Assembly: GCA_965644295.1 (NCBI GenBank)
Contig: CBFFRP010000162.1
Coordinates: 1 to 64,000, forward strand
DNA: 64,000 nt
DNA from: Paraphysomonas bandaiensis
Lineage: Eukaryota; Chrysophyceae
Reading direction: 5' to 3'
Shown here: positions 10,316 through 22,499 of the stretch, one piece after another
Position numbering within the stretch: position 1 is the first letter of the stretch
Layout: each line of letters begins with the position of its first letter
Made by a program: the position numbers and the translations under genes
The notes under the pieces: generated by a model
The model's input: only the letters and a program-made list of their open reading frames with translations
Told to the model about the DNA's origin: nothing
Databases searched by the model: none

Positions 10316-11925
10316 TTAACAATTCCCACCACGCACAGAATCATCACATTTTAATGAATCAGAATAGATACTCCACGTTGCAATTGTACAATCTTTAGAT
10401 CCCGTGGCGAATATTCCCCTTGCTTGGGGGTGTGTCTTATTATTTCCACTATTAATACAAGTGCATTCCGGAGAAAAATCAACTGCATACACACTCTCCT
10501 GGTGATGCCTGAGAAGTAGTTATATCACATATCGAGACGTTGCTAACGCGCAATATCTACATTTAAAAAATATACTGCAGTTCCTTACAAATTCAAACAT
10601 TGATATCCCATATATAACATGTTGTCAATTACATAAAGGATATGATGCAATACCTCATTATAGCAAGTGGTTTCATTTTCTTCGTGGCAAAGATTCTCAC
10701 TGAGCCGTCCCAGTGTCCTGACACCACTACTCTACCATCACTTCTATATCGGACGGCGCCCGTTCCTGGAAATATATACAGTATATCAACAACCCTTACA
10801 CATCGGTAATGACGTGTTTAAAAACATTATTACACATTATAAACTATACCAGCGAATTATACAATAGCCACTCAGTAATAAAGGGTAAGTGTGAATATGA
10901 GAAAAACAAATCACCTGGCTTGGCCAACAGCGATGACGCAATAACATCAATGGTGCAGTCCTGAGAAGGAGATCTATAGACGCACACCTTGTTATCAGCA
11001 CTTCCAGAAATTACACTGTGCGTTGAAGTGAAAGACGCAAGGCACATCACGGGTTCCTTATGACCAGCGGCTTCACAAACGACTCTGTACATAAGGTAAT
11101 AAGCAGTGTAAGACGAGTATATATATACTTAGGCCAGTACCGAAGTCCCGTGCGAATGTCGAATGATAATACTACCCCACTTTCACACCCAGCTAACAGT
11201 AGCCCCCCAGCAGAAGCATCAGTACCAGAAATAGATGTACCGCAGAATGATGAATTATAGTGAAGACAGGTTATCATCCCATGCTCAGAAGGACAGGTTG
11301 ACTGCATCACGGGGGATCCACAACATCTCAAGTCCCACATCAGCATCTGCCGTTTAGTGTGCGTTTAGGTGCATAATTTTATTTGCACAGAACAAACCTT
11401 GCTTTCTTCTGCCGATGGTGTCACTAATGTATTAGGATCTAAAATGTATTTATTCTCTATAATGCAGTAAAGTTTTATATACATACCTTCATTACTTTCG
11501 TCAGTACATGCATTGCAAAAGTGTTCCACTCCACATGTCAAATGGTTGGTTTCTGCCAGTCCGTTATTTACATCCCATACACGAGCAATCCCATCCCTAG
11601 AGCATCTATAGTGCCCCATTACATAGTAAACACATATACACTACACAGTATCTTACGATATTAAATGCCCTCTCGATTTTATAAGTGATAAAGAAAGAAC
11701 AGATGCATCTGTGCTGTGCTTTCTTTCTATTTGTCTTCTATTCGTAGTATTCCATACACTAATTTCACCATCTCCGGATCTAATCATATGAATTAACTCA
11801 TTCGTATATATATACATATATATATGTATGTACCCTGATGCTAATAGTGAACATGATAGATACTTTAATGTATTTACTGTATTATGATGTCCACGTAAAA
11901 CAAAATCTGGACCTGGTTCAAGCAT
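10316..11925 (-). CDS. GNB1L / ASTRA-associated protein 1 (Asa1)-like WD40 protein
   Basis: Eight exons on the minus strand (11925-11834, 11779-11657, 11605-11487, 11423-11398, 11346-11141, 11084-10915, 10765-10654, 10508-10316) give 346 residues; the human protein is about 327. It opens with [17 protein letters not shown] and [14 protein letters not shown], continues with [57 protein letters not shown] and [20 protein letters not shown], and ends with the [12 protein letters not shown] blade. This order of blade signatures, especially LLLAGxExGxVxxxD followed by HxEPVM, is that of GNB1L/Asa1 (plant DSE1). The family acts with the TTT/ASTRA machinery that matures PIK-related kinases. It is divergent with the G-alpha gene, about 780 bp away, and LTR fragments lie between them. 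Assignment is by motif order; another seven-blade WD40 protein is less likely. Confidence 0.8.
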
Positions 11926-12219
11926 ACTAAACCATCTAATTATTAGCTAACTAGTAAATATGTAGCAGGAATTAGTATGTAAAGGAGTATGTGTATATAT
12001 ATATATGTACATATATGTATAGAAACATTTTGCTTCCACTTAATTATTAGTAATCCAATCATATCACTGTATTCTATATTCATTGGTTAGATTAGACACG
12101 ATAGAGTGTTGTTTGGGTGTACATTACAGCAGAGTGCATAGGTACATACACTGTAGTACCGCTATGTATGTACAGTATGTATATTTGCGCTGTTGTATAC
12201 GTCTATGGTACGTATATGC

Positions 12220-12335
12220 ATCTAAGTTTTCGGAAATATAATGAAGTAAATATCCTCTATATTACTGCAATACAACTACGGCTGAAATACAGATAATTAT
12301 TCACTCAATATTAGAGGCATCTCTGAACAAAAATG
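12220..12335 (-). repeat. Copia LTR fragment
   Basis: Reverse complement of the LTR at 2654-2847 with substitutions: it carries TCAATATTAGAGGCATC.CTGAACAAAAAT and ATTTTCGGAAATATAATGAAG. It has no flanking internal retrotransposon sequence, so it is a solo or partial LTR. Confidence 0.7.
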
Positions 12336-12469
12336 TACGATGTATGTGCTACGATCGTACTGCTGTATATAGATATGGTGTGTGTATCTCACAGGGATTG
12401 TATACGTCACGGTCTAATCTAGTACACGTAACCGTATTTTTGTTATCGTATCGGCAGTCAGCATCTCAT

Positions 12470-12600
12470 TTTGCGGAAATAAATTGAAGCGAAATTTTTC
12501 AATATTACTGAACTACAAGTACGGCTGGAATACACATAATTATTGTCTCAATATTAGAGGCATATTAGAACAAAAATAAACGAAGGATGCCGATACGATG
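12470..12600 (-). repeat. Copia LTR fragment next to the G-alpha gene
   Basis: Second minus-oriented LTR copy, about 235 bp from the first. The words GTCTCAATATTAGAGGCATA and GGATGCCGATACGAT match the LTR near 2690. It ends about 110 bp before the G-alpha start codon. The upstream in-frame ATG at 12587 lies inside this LTR and is probably not the true start. Confidence 0.75.
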
Positions 12601-12709
12601 GAGGTTTGGTTCACATGAGCGTGATACAGTTGTAGATATATCCATACTAGCTATAGATTGCTCATACATACTTACTGAAGTTATCAGTGGAGATAGAATA
12701 GCTAGTGCT

Positions 12710-14238
12710 ATGGGGCAGGTGTTCTGTCAAGCGATGACACCTGAACAACGGGAAGAATATGATAATTCTAAATTAATTGATAAGAGACTCAAGCAGGAAG
12801 CTGCGTGTGAGTCGGATAAAATTAAACTACTATTATTAGGCACTGGAGAGTCAGGGAAGAGTACCCTCTTTAAACAAATGAAGATACTCTATGGTGGTGG
12901 TTTTACTGACGAGGAATTAAGTCGTTATAAATGGCATATTTGGTCTAATATTGTCGAAAGTGTACACAATGGTACCACTAGCATAACTACTTCCAATATG
13001 TTGTTATTTATACTTTACCTATGCAGTATGTGATGCGGCGCTATCATTTGGATATTCTGAAGAAATAAGTGATCCAGAAGTACTGGCTGCATTTGATAAA
13101 ATGCGATCGCAGCAAAGAGAAGTTGTCGTTGAAATAGATGAAAATATGAAACATGCGATACAGTGTCTTTGGAAAGACCCAGCAATTGTCAAGACATTGG
13201 CACGACGAAATGAATTTCAGGTATGTAGCACATATGTCCACTTGATTTAAACTATGTGTTGACTAATATATAACTTGTATTTATCCAGATTGTTGCTTCT
13301 GCTCTTTCTTTCATTCCTCGACTGGACATCATTGCTAATTCGGATTATGTTCCAAGTGTGGAAGATGTACTATTATCGCGAGTGCGGACAGCGGGTATTA
13401 CTGAAGAATCCTTTGTAATTAACAAAAGGTATGTGCTCAGCTACGTCTGTCAGAGCTGCGGTGTCACCCTTACCTATTAATTTAATTTTGTAATTCTGAA
13501 GGGAATTTATCATCGTTGATGTTGGGGGACAAAAAAACGAAAGAAGAAAGTGGATTCATTGGTAAGTTGGCGGTGTGCTTGGTATCACCAACCCCTTCAC
13601 GTATTGACACTACCATTCTGACTATGTATAATTGTTTCCTAAATCTTACATCCCTGTAGTTTCGACAAAGTAAAAGCCATTGTGTTTGTTGTGGCACTGA
13701 GTGAATTCGATGAGTATTTGTTCGAAGACTCGAGTACAAACAGGTCAGTAAATACAACTGTACATAGTTATTGGTGTAAATATTTTGATACACTATATAC
13801 AGAATGACCGACGCCTTGACTTTGTTTGCCTCAATTGCGAGGAATCCTCACATGAAGGGCGTTTCTATTATTCTGTTTCTCAATAAGGTACGTGTAAAAA
13901 TTATGATGATATATATTATATCCACATTTTTTGTTGTTGATATCTCTCTAACTACCCGTTATTATTGGTTACAGTCAGATTTATTTCGGGAGAAGATAGC
14001 CCGGGTAAATTTAGGAGATGTTCCACAATGGTCGGATTACTCTGGTACCCCACACTCGTACGACGAAGGTGTAGATTACTTCATAAATAAATTCCTTGCC
14101 AGCAACCGGGATAAGACGCGTGACATATACTATCATGTCACATGTGCGACAGATACCAGTAATATACGGTTTGTGTGGTCGGCATGCACTGAAATCATTC
14201 TCAAAGAGGATCTAGACAAACTAGGGTTTGTGTATTAG
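12710..14238 (+). CDS. Heterotrimeric G protein alpha subunit
   Basis: Seven exons (12710-12971, 13027-13220, 13289-13428, 13502-13561, 13660-13743, 13803-13887, 13975-14238) encode 362 residues, normal for the family. I chose the ATG at 12710 because it gives MGQVFC: Gly2 for myristoylation and Cys6 for palmitoylation. The G boxes are intact: LLLLGTGESGKST (P-loop), SRVRTAGIT with the catalytic Arg and switch-I Thr, DVGGQ with the catalytic Gln, FLNKSD (NKxD) and TCATDT (TCAT). The C-terminus DLDKLGFVY lacks the Cys at -4 that pertussis toxin modifies. The protein couples seven-TM receptors to effectors at the plasma membrane. The gene is divergent from the GNB1L-like gene. Subclass is not assignable by eye. 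Confidence 0.97.
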
Positions 14239-15295
14239 TCTATAGAGCGAGTTGTTGTGCCTAGCAGATCTTACATGTGTAAATACCCTGAGTACTCTAG
14301 GAAGTCAACAGAATGTTGTTTACGTATTGCTAGTTTGTTTTCGAATGTCTATCTGTACCTTTATTGCTTTGCGGAAGTGCATCTCGCTCTTATATTAAGG
14401 GGGTAGTCGTGTTCTGTCTTGCAGTAATAATAATCTAATATATATTGAACCCATTCTTCAATGTTCGAAATGATAAAGCTTATATATAGCTATAGCGTGT
14501 TGATTATCGAAATAAGTTCGAGCATCGAAATAAGTCTTATCACTCAATGCCTTTTGCAATTAATCTGTTTGTGTAGAGAAATCTGACATAGTAGCTGGCT
14601 ACACTCAGCTGACAATTGATATTTCACGACTTTATACACTTGTTATTACATACTATACCTCATGACATGAGATGATCAGACACACAGTACACAGCTTACA
14701 ATGATCACAACTAACAACTATGGCGCTGTGGTGCTGTTCACACATTTGAAATGTTGAATTACTCTGATTGACTGTAGATTCTACTGCTAATGCACAGTTT
14801 GGATGGTAGATACATACACCACAGTGTGTGCATATCTTTCAGATCCTGCCTCACTGCAGTGTTATAAACAGGGAGATTTCTATACACATTCACAGGGTAT
14901 CTAGGTATAAAACCACCAATATCTAGATTTATGTGATATTTTTCTTAGTTTTCGACTATAATTCCTGAAATTTCTACCAATAGAATATGCAAAAACGCAA
15001 ACCAATTCTTTCAATCCATCCATTAAACCTCAATGAAAATCCAACCAATAGAATATAAAAATCCAATACAAACCCACATTTTTATTAATTTCTAGTAATA
15101 TTTTCCTTAGTTTTCAATTATAATATCTGAAATTCTAATTAATAATATATAAAAATCCCATCTATCCCTCCTTCTATATTGCATTATTAAACAGCACACA
15201 CCTTCCTTCCTCTATGCATCCACAAGTAGCTACATATATAAACAGCACACACTCACTCATTAAACTCATTCATTTAACCATCATATCAAACTATC
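14239..15295. other. Intergenic, no gene recognised
   Basis: AT-rich spacer. From 14930 to 15140 the words TTTTCTTAGTTTTC..CTATAAT and CCAATAGAATAT repeat two or three times, a weak tandem or dispersed repeat. No coding frame with family features. Confidence 0.45.
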
Positions 15296-17491
15296 ATGAC
15301 ACCATATATTATGATAATTAACATGTTATTTGAAATACTTGAATATAAATGTAGTGTATTGTTAGGTATGATTACATGGCCGATAGCACTGATATTAATA
15401 TCTATGGCTATCATTAAGAGACTATGGCATATAGGTACATATATACATATATATACATATATATACAGATATATTAACTAAGATATATTTATAGGTACTG
15501 TATATGATAATATCTCTCATCTTGTAAGTGATGATACCTCAATAATGGATCCATTGTTAAAACTATCAGCTACTGAGATCAGTTATCGTATAAGGGACCC
15601 TCATGATAAGTTAACATCACTTACTATGGTTGAATTATGTATACAACATATCAAAAAAGTTAATCCTTTCTTGCGAGCTGTTGTAGCAACACGATATAGA
15701 GATGCTAGAAAAGAAGCTATGAAAGCTGATCAGGCTGTAGCTGATGGTACAGTACCTCATGATGCACCCTTCTGGGGGGTACCAATTCTAGTTAAAGAGT
15801 GCTTTGAAATACCTGGTATGCCGTATACGGCTGGTATTTATGGTCGTAAAGGGGTAGTTGGTAGTTCACTTGCTCCTGCTTTGCAGAATTTACAGAAACA
15901 TGGAGGTGCTATCATTCTCGGTACTACTAATGTCTCTGAGGCATGTATGTACCACGAAAGTTCTAACCATGTATATGGCACGACAATGAATCCATACGAC
16001 TTTAGGCGCACTGCTGGGGGCTCCAGCGGTGGTTGTGGTGCGGCCGTTGCCGCATGCTGTGCACCATTTGCAGTCACATCTGATGTCGGTGGAAGCACTC
16101 GAATTCCAGCCTTGTACAATGGTCTTTTTGGCCATAAGCCGACTGGAGGCGCTGTGTCGAACGATAACTGCATGCCATGCTGCGGGACAGGAGATATACA
16201 GAGGTACTGTCAACTTGGGCCTACAAGTAAACATGCTGAGGATCTCTGGCCGCTGCTGCAGTGCTTGATGGGGAAACAGCCGAATTCACAGTTGAATAGC
16301 GCAGTGGAGGTAGGTGATGTCTACAATACGTGTTCAAACTCAGTATATTACGACGTTTATGTCATATTCCTATCATGTATGCAAAATGAACTATCATGTA
16401 ATTACAATAAACACTATTGTAGGAGACATTTGACCCCAAAAACCTTGAGGTGTACGTCTTGAAACGAAGCCTGCCTTCATCACTCTTTTCGTCCTCTATA
16501 CACGCTGATATATTGCGGGGCATAGATAAAACTGCTGCCCACCTTCAATCACTTGGTGCCACAGTTCGGTATGACATTGATACCTCATTGGAGCTGCAGG
16601 ACATGTTTACTAATGCTAACGCATTTCAAATATGGGCAGCATTGATGTCCCACCATAAATCGAAGCCTTTCTCGAAAGGTATGTCATGTACAGTCGATAA
16701 TGTTATTTTGTGTGACTGGATTTGCGTGTGATATACAAATAAGTAACTAACCATAATTTTCAGTTATCCGCGAAGGTCTGGATGATGTATGGCTCTGGCC
16801 ACTTGAGTTAATCAAAAGTTTGTTCGACTTGTCATACAATACTTTTCCCGCAGTCGGTTTAGCTGTGCTCGAAGCAATATCTGATATGAAGTTTATGAGT
16901 GCTGAGAATAGTGCCATGAGGGCAATGGGGATGCGGCTTAAGAAATCTTTGCACTCTTTTCTTGCACCTGAGTATGTGGTTCCGAAGGTCGCAAGTGTTG
17001 AGCACGCACCTGTCGCAGACTCCATTGAGTCTGAGTTGGAGAGTACCCCTGAGCATAAAAATATCAACACTTCACGTGTGAAGAAAGAAAAAATTATTCT
17101 CATGCCATCCCTTCCGACTCCCGCTCCATTCCACGGAGAGTCAATAATGCGCATACTGGATACTGCAAACACTGGTTTCTTCAATGTCATGGAGCTACCC
17201 GCCACTGCAGTTCCACTTGGCCTCGAGCGATCTAGTCCCGAAAGACAAACTGGGTGCAGAATGCCCGTTGGTATCCAAGTAAGGCTTGTGTTTGCTTGAG
17301 TTGAAAGTATATACACTGATATGAGTAGCTATTACATAACTTTGTTGTTCTGTAACAATATTGTATGACATCAGGTAATTGGTGGACATGGAAGAGATAA
17401 AGTTACAATAGATATCGCCGTAGAACTGCAGAAAGCAGGAATTGCAAAATGGGAGGCTCCTGTTGAGTTCAATCATGATTTGGATCAGTAG
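15296..17491 (+). CDS. Amidase-signature hydrolase, fatty acid amide hydrolase (FAAH/FAAH2)-like
   Basis: Five exons (15296-15434, 15495-16309, 16423-16678, 16764-17278, 17375-17491) encode 613 residues. An N-terminal membrane segment (about 19-41) anchors it, as in FAAH-type enzymes. The amidase-signature triad is complete: catalytic Lys in VPILVKECFE (about 147), the cis-Ser in GGSSGGCGAAVA (about 220) and the nucleophile Ser in SDVGGSTRIPA (about 246). These enzymes cleave fatty-acid amides such as N-acylethanolamines, or other amides, on endomembranes. It is ~80 residues longer than human FAAH2, partly from a charged Ser/Glu/Lys-rich loop encoded near 17000-17100. The first ~250 coding bases are AT-rich. 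Substrate is inferred; the amidase fold is certain. Confidence 0.93.
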
Positions 17492-17850
17492 CGTGTCGAT
17501 AGCGTGTCCATAGATATCAAAATCACTGCAAGATTTTTTTGGTTAAGGAAGTGTTTCTTCGCCATCCCATTCAACATTGTGTGTTTTATGTTTCAGTCAT
17601 TTTTGATTTGCTGATAATGATGATTGAAGGAAACGTGACACATAGGAGCTATGAACACGGGGATTAGAGTATTTACACCTCATAACATCACAGACATTTT
17701 ATTTTGTCATAAGTCTAGCGTAGTTTCAATTAATAATTACGCTATTCTAAGGCTGTTGAGAAACGAGAAATTATTCAGCATTAATAGTTAATAGAACAGT
17801 GTCAGGTATATCATCATTCTGCTAGTCTCACTACGTTTGCTTTGGGTGAT
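17492..17850. other. Intergenic, no gene recognised
   Basis: 3' flank of the amidase gene; no ORF or RNA gene recognised. Confidence 0.4.
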
Positions 17851-17928
17851 AGAGCGAAAGTGGTTGCACCTAGGTGCTTGCGGTCACGCACAAGCAGCTT
17901 TCATCGCCTTAAGTAGTAGGATATCAGA
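17851..17928 (+). repeat. Solo terminal inverted repeat of the 47832-48586 element
   Basis: The 78 bases match both ends of the TIR element at 47832-48586 (GTTGCACC.AGGTGCTTGCGG, ACGCACAAGCAGCTTTC, AGTAGGATA). Only one end is present here, and similarity continues a few bases (TCAGAG) beyond the end, shared with the right flank of the full copy. Confidence 0.75.
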
Positions 17929-18286
17929 GTTAAGCACTGACTCGCTCTCTTGCTAATAGTAAGACATTCACTACTACAGATCACTTTCTGTGGGTTCAGG
18001 ATATATATAGTAGCCTCAGCACCACACGTGGTGCCATATTTATATTGTACGGGCATCGCCTTCTATTAATGCGAACTATATTCAATTATGTAACTTCATA
18101 CGCATCGTCAGAATAGTCTTAAGTTGTTTATACTATTACAATTATCGGGAAACACTAGATTTCACTGCTACGATAGAATATAGAAATGAAAAATTGGATT
18201 ACTAAATCATTTTACCTGGTTCCACCGTATTGCAGAGATACACACAAACGTGTATTCAATAATTTCATACACTACTTTCACTGCAG
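17929..18286. other. Intergenic, no gene recognised
   Basis: Between the solo TIR and the 3' end of the SDR gene. Nothing recognised. Confidence 0.4.
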
Positions 18287-19352
18287 TTATTTCCTTCCTT
18301 TAAAGTGATCCATTGACCTGCCGATCTCAAAGTAGTCCGCTAAGTACATCTGCGCGGAGTACGGGAAGCACTTTAGGAAGTACATGGTCGATACCAACCA
18401 TGGCATATAAACCACTGTGTTATTCTTACGGATACCCTGAATAACTCGCTTTACCACATACGCAGGCTCCAGCACAGGGAGGAAGAGATCATTGCTGTAG
18501 ATTGCAAAATTAGTCAAGTATAGGATGGCACATTATGAGGTATATATATATAACATGAGTTGTTATAAAAAGTAATATGCACACCTGGATTTGACACCGT
18601 CAAACATGCCGGTATTAATGAAAAAAGGGTTAACTAATGTGGTCTTAACGCCAAATTTTTTCATAGTATGCAATTCTGCAGCTACAGACTCATGAAATCC
18701 AATAGCTCCAAATTTGGAAGCGCAGTAGTCGGCCAGACCATTAACTCCAATCATGCCTGCAGACGAAGCGACAGTTACCAGGTGCCCGTGATTGCGCTCA
18801 ATCATAGACGGGAGGAACGCTTTGACAGTCCAGAAATGGGAAATTGTGTTCACTTCCATTGTTTTAACCATGTAGGCATCATTATTCTCCGGGTCGAATA
18901 TTTTCTTGCCTGACACAATGCCAGCATTGTTAATGAGCACTGTCACCTCACCAACTTCACTCCGTACACGATCAGCTACCGCATACACTTCATCCTTATT
19001 AGTAACATCAACTTTATATGTTGCAGCATGTCCTCCAGTACGTCTAATCATAGCTGCTGTATCTTCAGCTCCTTGTATATTAATATCCCATAGCACAACA
19101 ATGGCTCCTAGTTTAGCCAACTGTATATATACATACATATAACACATCAGTGATATGATACATGTATTCAATTACCTCAATTGCAATGCCTCTACCAATC
19201 CCTGAACCACCTCCAGTGATCAGACATATCTCTCCTTGTAGAGATTTTGGGGAGGAGAGTAATACTCTCATATGATCATATACTGAGATAGAGAGAAAGC
19301 CTGCTAGTTTAAAAGCAAGTTCAGGGAGAGCTAAAGCGAATTTAACGATCAT
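18287..19352 (-). CDS. Short-chain dehydrogenase/reductase, SDR16C type (RDH10 / 17-beta-HSD11 / DHRS-like)
   Basis: Three minus-strand exons (19352-19176, 19120-18585, 18494-18287) give 306 residues. A hydrophobic N-terminus (about 1-30) suggests an endoplasmic-reticulum or lipid-droplet anchor. The Rossmann motif TGGGSGIGRG (about 48-57), NNAGI, the catalytic Ser in VASSAG and the YCASKF (YxxxK) pair are all intact. The C-terminal DGVKS...PVLEPAYVVKRVIQGI pattern is that of the SDR16C group, which oxidises retinoids, steroids or long-chain alcohols. Substrate is inferred. The terminal exon sits behind an 88-90 nt intron. A (CATA)n tract begins about 100 bp upstream of the start codon. Confidence 0.93.
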
Positions 19353-19450
19353 TTTGATGGGTGAGAAGATGTGAGAGAATAGAGAGAGTTAATACCATAC
19401 ACAATATACATACATATGACAAGAACACACTGACTCAGAACACTCTGTCC

Positions 19451-19523
19451 ATACATACATACATACATACATACATACATACATACATACATACATACAT
19501 ACATACATACATACATACATACA

Positions 19524-19554
<31 letters not shown>
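19451..19554. repeat. (CATA)n microsatellite upstream of the SDR gene
   Basis: About 26 uninterrupted CATA units. Tetranucleotide repeats give endless Tyr/Met/Cys/Val or Ile/His/Thr/Tyr frames on both strands that are not genes. Confidence 0.99.
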
Positions 19555-20576
19555 GTATGGTGGATGTGGTATACAGAGGTATACGTGTGCGTATATGGGA
19601 GTATACCTCTGAGTCACTTCGAAGTGAATGTGATGTGGATATATGCATATATGAGTACATGATTCAGAGGCTCTTCTGCCTCCTCTACTCACAGACACGA
19701 GTGAGGACTATCAACAGTGTGTGGGCATAGTGGTGTATAGTGGTGTGTGCTCCTCATGAGGAGAGAGACTCGTATGATCATATGAATAATACCGCAGCAG
19801 ATACACACACATACATACAGAACCCCCACACACATATACATGCATAGACCGCATGGAGCACCCTGAATAGTCATACAACTGAACCAGAAGCGTTCACCAC
19901 TAATGCGCTCCTGAGTGTGTTATTTTATATGGTGTATCTGCATTAATGGAGCTGTGGAAGCATAGTATCCGTTAGAAGACTGTGACGATGTTGTTAGTGG
20001 AGCTGGTGGTGATCATCCATATGAGGACTTCCTCTATAAGGATAACATATGAGTAATATGAGAGTGTGGATGAGTTGTGGGGGTGGTGAGAGTGTATGTA
20101 TGTGGTATAGGGACGCCTCTTACGACCCAACCAGTGAAGAGCCTGTCGACCATATGACTCCTAATGCTGTATCACTCGTAATGATCTGTTGTGTCCTGTA
20201 AATATGACTGAGGTTTACATATATCATTAATCAAGATGTAGGTGCTGTCGTAGATAAGAGATGGATGTATATCGTATATTACATAATGCTATAGCATACA
20301 TCATACATATCCACTTACTTACAACTTATATCATATATTACTATCAGTGTTTATCAGACACTGTAATGTAGAGCTGTTTACTAACCCTTCATCAAGATGA
20401 AGGTACTGATGTCGATGAAAGATGGATGTAAGTGAATCGTATATTACATAATGTTATATCATATCTACTGTCAACTTATATAATATATACATATATACAT
20501 AAGGTGGTGCTTTTGCTAAGAAATTGTAGAGTTTGATATATACTACTTAAATTTAAATAAGTGTCATTTATCTATT
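19555..20576. other. Intergenic with diverged tandem duplication (20225-20480)
   Basis: No gene. Two similar blocks, near 20225-20340 and 20388-20480, share ATCAAGATG.AGGT.CTG, AGATGGATGTA, and CGTATATTACATAATG.TAT, so an old tandem or interspersed duplication is present. Confidence 0.5.
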
Positions 20577-21511
20577 CTATACACATTTCAACTTGCAGAT
20601 TGCATTGTACAAGCTACCGTACGAAACTGTATCCATCTGCTTTACCTTATGAACACTGACGATATGATTCACCACAATTATATCCAGCGCACTAGAAAAT
20701 GTTTCATTACTACTAGTCTTTCTTGTCCGGTTTGTGTCGTTGCTCTTGAACAAGCATTGCATCACCTTTCCAGTCACAATGTTCAATTATCAATCAAGCT
20801 ACTGAATCAGATCTACTCATTAAATTCCACATCAGTACAAAAGTACAAAACATGACCACATGAACTAGATATTAGACTAACTGCCTGCAATAGCGCAGGG
20901 AACTATCAACATCATCTTCGTTGCTAAAATAGCAATTCATTTTTAACGGACTTTTACCCTCTTCTGGTTTCATGAGTCCTTTCTTCTTCAGTTCATTGAT
21001 GTCTTTCTCGTAGCCATCTATCGCCTGGATTTGTTCTACGTCTAAGTCCACGTCCAGCTTCATTTCTTAAGGTATATAACTAGACGATGGGGCTTCTATA
21101 TCCCTTAATGTCGGATCTACTAGGGGGGTCAGGTTCACCTTCTGGAATGTCACCTGGGGCCCTTAACTTCCCTCTATCGTTCCTTCGTCAGCCGGTGTGA
21201 ACGTGTGAACAAATGGTCGAAGTAATCAAGATAGATGTCTTTCGGGAATGGATTATTCAAATTTTCATCATCATCTAGAGCTCCAGGGTACGCTGCAATT
21301 TGGCCAACCTTTGCTTGTATGCTGATTTCATTCCTCCTTTTGTTCGTTTCTTCTTCCATTCAGATACATTATCAGCATTGGAGTCAACAGATACAACCGG
21401 CTGTCTACCTCTTCCCCATTGAGGCAACTCTTCCTCCCTGTCTGAATCTGTCTCACTCATGTTTGCAGTAACTATGGTCGAATATTGATATATACCGCTA
21501 ACGGCTGTCAT
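20577..21511 (-). pseudogene. Decayed coding region of unknown type (possible transposon ORF)
   Basis: Several overlapping minus-strand frames in different phases look like one eroded protein. It begins near 21460 with a charged segment (SETDSDREEELPQWGRGRQP, then WKKKRTKGG), continues with an acidic stretch ending in FPKDIYLDYFDHLFTRS near 21200, then QIQAIDGYEKDINELKKKG near 21000, and possibly 20786-20577. Joining them requires frame changes with no convincing introns. The charged opening resembles N-termini of transposon proteins, but I recognise no family. Confidence 0.35.
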
Positions 21512-21987
21512 GTTCCAGGAGAATAGTAGAGTATTCTAACAGTGTTTTACAACTAATAAAGTGGCTATTTCCCTATATAATGTTATTTTTGTTATATAAA
21601 AGTGCCAGTTTTGCGTGAAAGCAAATGTTTCACATATGCATTGAATAAGATTATCTACTATATATTTGTCCGTATTCGAAACATTTCCTTTCACGGGGGG
21701 GGTTTTGGATGAGGAAAAAACCCATGGAGTTTCACATATATGCAGTCCATACATAGATACATAATGTATATACTGTGGCATGAAACTCCGGGTTTTAGGT
21801 TTTTGAGGTTTCTTTCCTTCAGGGAACGTTGGGTTTCCCTTCAGGATACGGTAGTCTAGTGGCAGTACTTTCATGCCAGACTATCCATACATGATTCTTA
21901 TATTCATAATAATCATATATTCCTAGTCAAGCTCTTTTCTTGTCGTCTCACGTAGTTCGACTACAGTATCGATACTTTGAGTGAATT
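21512..21987. other. Intergenic with imperfect inverted repeat (21715-21805)
   Basis: AAACCCATGGAGTTTCAC near 21718 pairs imperfectly with GCATGAAACTCCGGGTTT near 21778-21797, around a ~45-bp loop. No gene recognised. Confidence 0.4.
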
Positions 21988-22499
21988 ATGGCTAGACGCA
22001 CGAGAAGTGCTAAGAAGGGTGAAGAGGAGAGAGAAGAGGAAGGGGTTCAAGATGATTCCATTGCTTCCACCTCAAAGGAGGAAGGGGAGGCAATAGTCTC
22101 CAGCTCGGAACTTCCAACGCAGAGGGATGCGGAGGAAGAGTCATCGACGACTCCGAACGTGGATAGAGTTGATGAAGGAAATTAGGGGAACCCAGAGGAG
22201 GATTCTGGGTGGGAAGTTGCAACCTGAGCTGCGCTAGGGAAGCGACAGTCGATGAGGAGGGACTGATACTTCCCATGGACTCTAGCTCTGAGAGGGAGCG
22301 CAAACATGACTCTCGGAGTGAGGATAGGGGTCAAAAACTGTCCCGAAGGAGGGAAGTGAAGTCTCAAATTAGAAAAAACAAAGAAAGGGAGGCTTCTAGA
22401 AGAAGCAGGGAAGCTTTTAAAGGAAGGGAAGAGAAGGATTCTTCCAAGAGATCTAGGGAGATATCTCCCTCGTCACTCACTCATATTCGTCTAGTTTGA
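21988..22499 (+). pseudogene. Charged Arg/Glu/Ser-rich ORF fragments (retroelement gag-like N-terminus)
   Basis: Two successive frames (21988-22185 and 22209-22499) encode low-complexity charged sequence, starting MARRTRSAKKGEEEREEEG and later rich in KxREASRRSREA-type Arg/Ser/Glu. The composition is that of the N-terminal leader of LTR-retroelement gag proteins. A stop plus frame change separates them, and the segment 22208-22364 is repeated inverted at 22499-22664. No enzymatic domain follows. The element type is inferred from composition only. Confidence 0.35.

Noticed and set aside
12587-12709. Longer G-alpha N-terminus from the ATG at 12587
   Set aside because: The extension lies in LTR sequence and would bury the MGQVFC lipidation signal that marks a normal G-alpha start at 12710.
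16029-17316. Minus-strand frames over the amidase exons (up to 189 codons)
   Set aside because: They are antisense shadows of a gene with an intact catalytic triad and full splice model.
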